Assembly (NCBI GenBank): GCA_009801015.1
Contig: VHZZ01009306.1
Span: 1,212-28,382, forward strand
Length of the DNA: 27,171 bases
Direction of reading: 5' to 3'
Source: Silene noctiflora
Taxonomy: Eukaryota > Streptophyta > Magnoliopsida > Caryophyllales > Caryophyllaceae
A program made the translations under genes and the position numbers. Below, piece by piece: positions 25,401-27,171 of the stretch (positions are counted from its first letter, which is position 1; each line of letters begins with the position of its first letter). The notes below the pieces were generated by a model, which was not told where the DNA came from, searched no databases, and saw nothing but the letters and a program-made list of their open reading frames with translations.

Positions 25401-25754
25401 AAGAAGTAACCCCTTTTGCCACAAAGGAGATAGTGATCTAACTAACTCTTTCCCTCTAGACAAACGGTCCTTGACATAATTAACCCTCAACCCATTTCTC
25501 GAAGCCGGGTTCCCATTTAGAAACTTGAGAATACTCCCATAAAACTGACGGAACCAAACCCCATTTGGTGGCCAATTACTCCTCTTCCAACACCTACAAC
25601 TGGAAAAACCCCGTCTTTCGGGATTCCGTCTTTTCCCCACATACACAACATTATTAGAGCTACCCTTTCTACCATCAAAGAAGCTGCTGCTACTGCTACT
25701 ACTACTATAACAATTTGGTGTCCCAATAAATGGGGAACTAAGCCTAATGCTCAT
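4869..25754 (-). CDS. TIC236: TIC236, chloroplast inner-envelope import protein (TamB homologue), 23 coding exons
   Basis: The joined exons give 6477 bases, 2158 residues and a stop, with every junction in frame. The translation follows Arabidopsis TIC236/EMB2410 (recalled from memory, about 2166 residues) almost end to end. Known of the family: it is anchored in the chloroplast inner envelope by one N-terminal segment, spans the intermembrane space and binds the POTRA domains of Toc75 through its C-terminal TamB (DUF490) domain, coupling outer and inner translocons; loss is embryo lethal in Arabidopsis, and rice SSG4 and maize DEK5 are orthologues. Seen here: a Ser-rich N terminus, a hydrophobic stretch at residues 115-138, a long beta-rich body and an intact C terminus ending EYSTTSQD. 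No frameshift or premature stop was found. Exons join as 25754-23851, 23184-22986, 22861-22802, 20599-20495, 19917-19777, 19025-18963, 18097-17867, 16697-16614, 16148-15991, 15873-15381, 14554-14387, 13517-13458, 13218-13096, 12503-12228, 11623-11558, 11326-11195, 9890-9066, 8653-8373, 7912-7656, 6786-6548, 6473-6282, 5843-5571, 5015-4869. Splicing is predicted from sequence and homology only. Confidence 0.97.
5016..5570 (-). other. TIC236 intron 22
   Basis: Canonical GT-AG intron; no recognisable element inside. Confidence 0.8.
5571..5843 (-). CDS. TIC236: TIC236 exon 22 (residues 2020-2110)
   Basis: Encodes ARVFESQLAESILEGDGQLA, MPRIEGKGEFGQARWRLVYA and PQIPSLLSVDPTVDPLKSLA, ending EVQLGKRLQ, nearly identical to Arabidopsis. 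The acceptor is TTTGCAG|GCT and the donor CTTCAG|GTTATT. Confidence 0.97.
5844..6281 (-). other. TIC236 intron 21 with possible small MITE remnant
   Basis: GAGACGGTC near 5910 and GGTCTCAC near 6111 form weak inverted ends, reminiscent of common GAGACGGTCTC elements. A 15-base direct repeat (GGTCACTAACA twice, about 6031-6056) lies between. No target duplication is clear. Confidence 0.4.
6282..6473 (-). CDS. TIC236: TIC236 exon 21 (residues 1956-2019)
   Basis: Encodes REHVNIAKFEPDNGLDPTLD, LALVGSEWQFRIQGRASNWH and KLVVTSTRSVEQDVLSPTE. The acceptor is AATGACAG|ATA and the donor ACTGAG|GTAAAG. Confidence 0.95.
6548..6786 (-). CDS. TIC236: TIC236 exon 20 (residues 1876-1955), TamB core
   Basis: Encodes LLLGPELRIVYPLILNFAVS and KLIKPKGVLTFENGDVNLVA, the hallmark DUF490 core (the protein part thought to contact Toc75 POTRA domains). 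The acceptor is TTGACAG|GAA and the donor ACTCAG|GTAAGT. Confidence 0.96.
6787..7655 (-). other. TIC236 intron 19
   Basis: Contains GC-richer patches (about 6830-6995 and 7280-7470) unlike the surrounding AT-rich intron; these may be old insertions, but no ends or family could be recognised. Confidence 0.5.
7656..7912 (-). CDS. TIC236: TIC236 exon 19 (residues 1790-1875, plus one base of 1876)
   Basis: Encodes QVDSQLQITGSILQPSISGK and GEAYLPHDKGSGAAPFNRLP, then RYVSRFFGSEP. The acceptor is CTTAAAG|CGG and the donor TCTG|GTATGG; a Gly codon is split with exon 20. Confidence 0.94.
8037..8237. mobile_element. Stowaway-like MITE in intron 18
   Basis: CTCCCTGTCTCTTTGATA at the left matches the reverse complement of the right end (CTCCCTCGTTTTCTTTGATA) in the usual Stowaway style. 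TA follows the right end; the left TA is changed to TG. Confidence 0.6.
8373..8653 (-). CDS. TIC236: TIC236 exon 18 (residues 1697-1789, plus two bases of 1790); TamB-type region
   Basis: Encodes VRGTVEQPELDGSATFHRAS, SSPVLRKPLTNLGGRVLVKS and SLESRVSRRGKLLLKGNLPL. The repeated pattern of gly-rich beta strands is typical of TamB/DUF490. The acceptor is ACTCAG|GTG and the donor TTAAG|GTAGGT; a Ser codon is split. Confidence 0.95.
8654..9065 (-). other. TIC236 intron 17
   Basis: GT-AG intron; no recognisable element. Confidence 0.75.
9066..9890 (-). CDS. TIC236: TIC236 exon 17 (residues 1422-1696), large central exon
   Basis: One uninterrupted 825-base exon. It encodes AEFDFHGDDWEWGAYKTQRV, NLHFAVLNFPVSLVP, GILHMEGDLRGNLLKPECDV, GAIGGIDLGRAEVVASVTSG and, after a charged variable linker (about residues 1600-1640), LNWNLLDVGEVRVDADIKDG. 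The acceptor is ACTTCAG|GCG and the donor CTTCAG|GTTGTT. An internal CAG GTAATT looks like a donor, but reading through it keeps the conserved protein. Confidence 0.96.
9964..10986. mobile_element. 1 kb non-autonomous DNA transposon with long inverted ends, intron 16
   Basis: The left end GGGTAAATTGATTATTACTC (from 9965) matches the reverse complement of the right end GGGTAAATTGATAATTACTC (to 10985), and similarity continues inward for about 75 bases through TATAATCC and CACCAAATTT. TTA lies next to both ends (9961-9963 and 10987-10989), which would fit a PIF/Harbinger-type target duplication. The interior encodes no transposase. Confidence 0.68.
11195..11326 (-). CDS. TIC236: TIC236 exon 16 (residues 1378-1421)
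   Basis: Encodes PEDLSLPGLSELKGRWHGSL and DASGGGNGDTV. The acceptor is TTTTTAAG|GCT and the donor GTG|GTAATG. Confidence 0.95.
11558..11623 (-). CDS. TIC236: TIC236 exon 15 (residues 1356-1377), 66 bases
   Basis: A short exon encoding DLFMQSLQSVGINAESLQEL plus Leu-Glu, equivalent to the Arabidopsis DLFIQSVQNL block. The acceptor is ATGCAG|GAT and the donor GAG|GTAATT. Confidence 0.93.
11624..12227 (-). other. TIC236 intron 14
   Basis: AT-rich GT-AG intron with no recognisable element. Confidence 0.75.
12228..12503 (-). CDS. TIC236: TIC236 exon 14 (residues 1264-1355)
   Basis: Encodes ITVEKTVLEQSYSRYELQGE, then MAGHLESVISSMGRWRVRLE and EMLPLARLLSRSTDPAVHSR. The acceptor is TTTGTTAG|ATT and the donor TCAAAG|GTTATA. 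Confidence 0.95.
12504..13095 (-). other. TIC236 intron 13 with an exon-like segment
   Basis: Within it, 12851-12914 has a good acceptor (TTATTTCAG) and donor (GAG|GTAAAT). The segment is 64 bases, not a multiple of three, and in the entering frame meets TAG after 12 codons. Confidence 0.6.
13096..13218 (-). CDS. TIC236: TIC236 exon 13 (residues 1223-1263)
   Basis: Encodes AEIQLNLQKRRGLGVLSVLR and PKFSGVLGEALDVAVRWSGD plus a Val. The acceptor is ATTCAG|GCA and the donor GATGTT|GTAAGT. Joined directly to exon 14 it reads WSGDVITVEKT. The extra residues that the recalled Arabidopsis model carries at this point have no counterpart here. Confidence 0.92.
13458..13517 (-). CDS. TIC236: TIC236 exon 12 (residues 1203-1222), 60 bases
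   Basis: A short exon encoding VRHLPLDELELASLRGTMQR, matching the Arabidopsis PLDELELASLRG block. The acceptor is CGTATAG|GTT and the donor AGAGG|GTAAGT. Confidence 0.94.
13518..14386 (-). other. TIC236 intron 11, likely GC-AG intron
   Basis: The donor is GAG|GCATTC and the acceptor CGTATAG, required by the conserved junction NLE-VRHLPLDEL. A small Stowaway MITE lies at 13671-13757. Confidence 0.75.
13671..13757. mobile_element. Short Stowaway-like MITE in intron 11, 87 bases
   Basis: The ends CTCCCTTCAGTCCCTCCAAT and the reverse complement CTCCTTTCTATCCAATC are flanked on both sides by TA (13669-13670, 13758-13759), the Stowaway target duplication. Confidence 0.75.
14387..14554 (-). CDS. 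TIC236: TIC236 exon 11 (residues 1147-1202), followed by a likely GC donor
   Basis: Encodes LDATGRPDESLNVDIIGLLR and KLLSVSLQKGQLKANVIYQP, ending VSVNLE. Homology requires VSVNLE to join VRHLPLDEL of exon 12, which puts the border at CTAGAG|GCATTC, a GC donor. A GT donor nine bases further on (CCT|GTTTTT, exon edge 14378) would also stay in frame and add Ala-Phe-Pro. Confidence 0.88.
14676..14869. mobile_element. Stowaway-like MITE in intron 10
   Basis: The left end CTTCCTCTATCCATGAA pairs with the reverse complement of the right end (CATCCTCCGTCCATGAA). TA precedes the left end; the right flank is decayed, so the border is approximate. Confidence 0.6.
15381..15873 (-). CDS. TIC236: TIC236 exon 10 (residues 982-1146)
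   Basis: Encodes RFDVKWNAPKAEGSFVDARG, the LELDLRMRGFEFF block and LKLNQLMLAPQLAGHMSFSR. The region around INKEDHDKKSGNS is variable and polar. The acceptor is TTGCAG|GAG and the donor ATCAAG|GTAACC. Confidence 0.96.
15991..16148 (-). CDS. TIC236: TIC236 exon 9 (residues 930-981, plus two bases of 982)
   Basis: Encodes MDVNFSGNLSFDKILHRYLP and then MKLGELKGETKVSGCLLR. The acceptor is GGAACAG|GCT and the donor AGACC|GTATGA; the Pro codon is split with exon 10. Confidence 0.95.
16380..16415. repeat. TA/CA dinucleotide microsatellite in intron 8
   Basis: An AT repeat followed by an AC repeat. Confidence 0.9.
16614..16697 (-). CDS. TIC236: TIC236 exon 8 (residues 902-929)
   Basis: Encodes VADLYGIRASLVDGGEIRGA and GNAWICPE, nearly identical to Arabidopsis. 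The acceptor is CGCAG|GTT and the donor GAG|GTAATT. Confidence 0.96.
16963..17198. mobile_element. Stowaway-like MITE in intron 7
   Basis: CTCCCTTTGTCTTAGTCAAT and the reverse complement of the right end (CTCTCTGTCCCGTTGAATTC) form the inverted ends; both continue into TTCTTTACGT-type sequence. TA (16961-16962) precedes the left end. Confidence 0.7.
17455..17720 (+). mobile_element. SINE in intron 7, antisense to TIC236
   Basis: The insertion is flanked by a perfect 21-base direct repeat (17434-17454 and 17721-17741). The 3' half has the Au-like SINE signature: TTCGGAAACAGTCTCT, GGGTAAGACTGCGCATAT, then GGCAATGTTGTTG with a TTG-type tail. GGTTCCGGATT near 17494 may be a degenerate pol III B box; no clear A box was seen. 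Confidence 0.8.
17867..18097 (-). CDS. TIC236: TIC236 exon 7 (residues 825-901)
   Basis: Encodes VAGCVTAIFNCQGPLDTPVF, then AAFDRIPFSYLSANFTFNTD. The acceptor is TTGCAG|GTG and the donor TGT|GTAAGT. The middle, around SISDINVSSASEALASNKD, is more variable than its flanks. Confidence 0.95.
18098..18962 (-). other. TIC236 intron 6
   Basis: AT-rich intron. A patch at about 18235-18360 with TGGTCGCGGTCAAC looks like repeat debris, but no family or ends could be assigned. Confidence 0.55.
18963..19025 (-). CDS. TIC236: TIC236 exon 6 (residues 804-824), 63 bases
   Basis: A small in-phase exon encoding VPCVEVNALMRTFKMKPLLF plus a final Pro, matching the Arabidopsis EINALMKTFKMKPLFFP block. The acceptor is GCTGCAG|GTT and the donor CCT|GTAAGT. 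Confidence 0.93.
19026..19776 (-). other. TIC236 intron 5
   Basis: No element recognised. ATGGGACAAAG occurs twice (about 19397 and 19438) within a region rich in short repeats. Confidence 0.6.
19777..19917 (-). CDS. TIC236: TIC236 exon 5 (residues 757-803)
   Basis: Encodes FRGQRIFLHNANGWFG and VPLEASGDFGIHPEEGEF, among the most conserved parts of the family. The acceptor is TTTCCAG|GAC and the donor TGCCAG|GTCATT. Confidence 0.96.
19918..20494 (-). other. TIC236 intron 4
   Basis: GT-AG intron with no recognisable element. Confidence 0.75.
20495..20599 (-). CDS. TIC236: TIC236 exon 4 (residues 722-756)
   Basis: Encodes VHICMSSGENFPNLHGQL and the following DVTGLSFQILDAPSSFS, a strongly conserved block. 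The acceptor is TTTGCAG|GTC and the donor TTTTCT|GTGTGT, a weaker site than most in this gene. Confidence 0.94.
21355..21476 (+). mobile_element. 5'-truncated SINE in intron 3, same family as the intron 7 copy
   Basis: It shares with the intron 7 SINE the order GTTATTCGAAATCAAC, GTTAACACA, CTTGCGTACACC, CCCTCCTTACCCCGC and TAACGTCGTCGTTG. It is flanked by a perfect 14-base direct repeat, TTTCCATCTCTTTG (21341-21354 and 21477-21490). Only the 3' part of the element is present. Confidence 0.72.
21605..22085. repeat. GAGCTCGAGC-type dispersed repeat in intron 3
   Basis: Both ends are rich in AGCTCGAGC-like words (CTTGAGCTCGAGCCC near 21685, CGAGCTCGAGCTC near 22047) around an AT-rich core. This composition is seen in many plant dispersed repeats; I cannot name the family. 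Confidence 0.45.
22802..22861 (-). CDS. TIC236: TIC236 exon 3 (residues 702-721), 60 bases
   Basis: A short in-phase exon encoding LLERLLEIPIAWTKGRASGE, matching the Arabidopsis FERILEIPIEWSKGRATGE block. The acceptor is GGCTACAG|CTG and the donor GAG|GTGCTT. It is too short to stand out as an open frame and was found by homology. Confidence 0.93.
22986..23184 (-). CDS. TIC236: TIC236 exon 2 (residues 635-701)
   Basis: The acceptor is TTTGTAG|GGAG and the donor CCG|GTAAGG. It encodes the conserved block EMGNVDGHIKLQNHYSRVHV followed by QMWRSD and EQKWHANL. The frame is set by the split Arg codon from exon 1. Confidence 0.94.
23460..23630. mobile_element. GTGACGG-ended MITE in intron 1, 171 bases
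   Basis: CTCATTTGTGACGG at the left pairs with the reverse complement of the right end, CTCCCTTGTGACGG. Inner copies of the same word sit at each end (CCGTCAC at 23481, CCCGTCAC at 23599), giving nested hairpins. No coding capacity. A target duplication was not identified. Confidence 0.62.
23851..25754 (-). CDS. TIC236: TIC236 exon 1 (residues 1-634): transit peptide, membrane anchor, linker
   Basis: This is the largest exon. It starts at the ATG of MSIRLSSPFIGTP, which matches the Arabidopsis N terminus; an in-frame ATG 48 bases upstream (25802) would add 16 residues. It encodes a Ser/Arg-rich plastid transit region with a run of eight serines, then the hydrophobic segment ending AVISGVCLLLWYG (residues 115-138), then the conserved block around QREVDFGKVRGISPLSITLE and the basic-acidic stretch TRRVAREEAGASWARERDD. 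A Ser/Thr/Glu-rich, probably disordered linker of roughly 200 residues follows and differs strongly from Arabidopsis. The exon ends after LLAYGDEEP with AAG|GTTCCA as donor, splitting an Arg codon. Confidence 0.95.
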
Positions 25755-25802
25755 TCTCTCCCCCAACTCAATACCCTGAGAAAATTCATCTGTTGGGTAC
25801 AT

Positions 25803-26612
25803 GTAAATCCATGATTAACCCAGGTTTAACTAGCAAATTAGCAAACAACCCAAAAAATTATTCTAAATTAGGAGATTATTTGACTAAAGAATGCTTACCG
25901 TATAGCACAAATGGAAATGAGAGTTGCAGGAACCCGCGAAAACTTGTAATGTAATCTGCACAAAAATACTATAAAGTTTAGGTCGAGTGCCTGAAAATGA
26001 ACATCACAAATTGTTGGTAAAACAATCAAAAATCAATCAAAGAAAATGGGGAATCTGACAAGTCCAGTTTTGTGGTTTTAGTATTGTTTCTTTAGGGAGT
26101 AGTATCGTAATGCTTGAAATTTTAGGATTTTATATTGTCTGATGGACCTTCAATTGCAAAGCGGCTAGTTGGGGTTTGCTCTTGGTTTATACCAAGTAAA
26201 TAGGTGGGTAGCATTTTGACATGTCAAACGGGTCGGTTGAGTCAGAACCCGGGTCGGGAGAATTATGTAGGTTACGGGTCGGATTAGAGTCAAAATACAG
26301 ATTAAAAAAATACTTCCTCCATTCTATTCAGTATTATACATTTCACTTTTGCACAAATATTTGAGTTTTTTTTGCCAAAATGACTATAAGAACAAACTAT
26401 TTTCCAAAATAACCATTTGTCAAAACTATTCTCCAAAATAATCATTTTGTTAAACTACTTTCCTAAGTAATCAAAATTAACCATGATGCTATGAAAAACC
26501 TTCTTTTTAGCACCATGGCGCAAGTCTTCATCTCTCCCGTTTGCACAGGTGTTTGACAACGATTTTAGTCGATAATTAGATAGTCCTTATCTCCTAGAAA
26601 ATAACTCATTTT
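25803..26612 (-). promoter_or_regulatory. TIC236 5' UTR and promoter region
   Basis: No other gene is visible here. Reading toward the gene, CTATACG|GTAAGC (exon edge 25899) is a good splice donor, and acceptor-like AG sites lie before and just after the ATG at 25802, so an intron in the 5' UTR is likely. Farther out are a GGGTCGG-rich stretch (about 26225-26285), a sequence resembling a Stowaway end (about 26312-26340) and a 29-base tandem repeat (26394-26480). The transcription start cannot be placed. Confidence 0.5.
26394..26480. repeat. 29-base tandem repeat, three copies
   Basis: AAACTAT/C starts at 26394, 26423 and 26452, exactly 29 bases apart. The first two copies are close (CCAAAATAAYCATTT), the third more diverged. 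It lies about 600 bases upstream of the TIC236 start. Confidence 0.75.
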
Positions 26613-26875
26613 TGTAACACCCCCATCTACCAAAGTGTCTTACCAAGGACTACCTTAGCGAATGAGAGATTTACCATCTCGGTTGCTCGAGGCTGTACAT
26701 ATCAAAGATACCATAATGAAACGAATTAAATAAATAAATAGTTTAAATGATTACAAAACTCAAATCCCAGACAAAATGTCATACAACTACTAAATCCAAC
26801 ATAAGAAAAAACTAAGAATCAGCGGAAGCTATGATAACTAGGTGAATCCTCGGTGTCCCCTTCAACCCGCATGCA
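26613..26875 (+). mobile_element. LTR-like repeat beginning TGTAACACCCCC, interrupted
   Basis: TGTAACACCCCCATCTACC and ACCATCTCGGTTGCTCGAGG resemble a dispersed plant repeat with an LTR-like TG start. It ends abruptly where another TGTAATACCCCG start begins. No coding region is visible. Confidence 0.45.
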
Positions 26876-27092
26876 TGTAATACCCCGTAATTTAGTTAAG
26901 GTTATATGAATAATTTACGTAATATGAATAATTAATTGAAGGCTTTATTATAATAATTAATTGTTAAGACGATAATTAAATAAATAAATAAAGTGAATAA
27001 TAAGTCGGAGCTAAATAATAATAATAATAGTATATACATGATAATAATAGGTGATAATAATTGTTAATTGTACGATAAATAATTGGGGTTCG

Positions 27093-27171
<79 letters not shown>
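26876..27171 (+). mobile_element. Start of a second LTR-like repeat (TGTAATACCCCG), runs off the window
   Basis: TGTAATACCCCGTAATTTAG is a typical opening of chromovirus-type LTRs. The rest is AT-rich and passes into a TAA microsatellite, so the far end is not visible. Confidence 0.45.
27091..27171. repeat. TAA trinucleotide microsatellite at the window edge
   Basis: An uninterrupted run of ATA/TAA units of about 80 bases reaching the last base; shorter runs occur at 27018-27030 and nearby. Confidence 0.95.

Overview
The window is plant nuclear DNA, AT-rich and with a few N positions. Its recognisable content is one large intron-rich housekeeping gene set among retrotransposons. The protein family, the AT-rich introns with plant-type GT-AG borders, the Stowaway MITEs, the Au-like SINE pieces and the Ty3/gypsy LTR with a GGGGGAG polypurine tract all point to a flowering plant, most likely a eudicot. 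Caryophyllales (spinach, beet or Silene relatives) is my guess from the style of the repeats; nothing here proves it.

The gene, on the minus strand from 25754 down to 4869, is the chloroplast protein-import component TIC236 (EMB2410 in Arabidopsis, a plant TamB homologue). I assembled it by hand from 23 coding exons. All junctions keep the reading frame and the result is 6477 coding bases and 2158 residues, against about 2166 in Arabidopsis as I remember it. Order of parts: N-terminal plastid transit region, one inner-envelope membrane segment (about residues 115-138), an AsmA-like start, a divergent Ser/Glu-rich linker, a very long conserved intermembrane-space section, and the C-terminal TamB (DUF490) domain in the last exons. 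One intron (intron 11) appears to use a GC donor. Intron 13 holds a 64-base stretch with exon-like borders whose inclusion would stop translation.

Left flank (1-4868): the 3' end and complete 3' LTR of a Ty3/gypsy element (1-2041); a 1.55 kb insertion (2092-3638) with a 15-base target duplication and a TAA-type tail but no reverse transcriptase, probably a non-autonomous LINE derivative; a short unassigned stretch; and a 5'-truncated LINE on the gene's strand (3944 to about 4800) keeping only the end of the reverse transcriptase region and an RNase H domain, ending about 70 bases from the TIC236 stop codon.

Inside the gene the introns carry small mobile elements: two copies of one SINE family (introns 3 and 7, both with perfect flanking duplications), Stowaway-like MITEs (introns 7, 10, 11, 18), a 1 kb element with terminal inverted repeats (intron 16) and a GTGACGG-ended MITE (intron 1). 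Right flank (25803-27171): 5' UTR and promoter region, a 29-base tandem repeat, two LTR-like starts in apparent nested order, and a long TAA microsatellite running off the window. I found no CRISPR array, tRNA, rRNA or bacterial-type system. The gene is a known family; the newest-looking material is the splice oddities and the non-autonomous retroelement.
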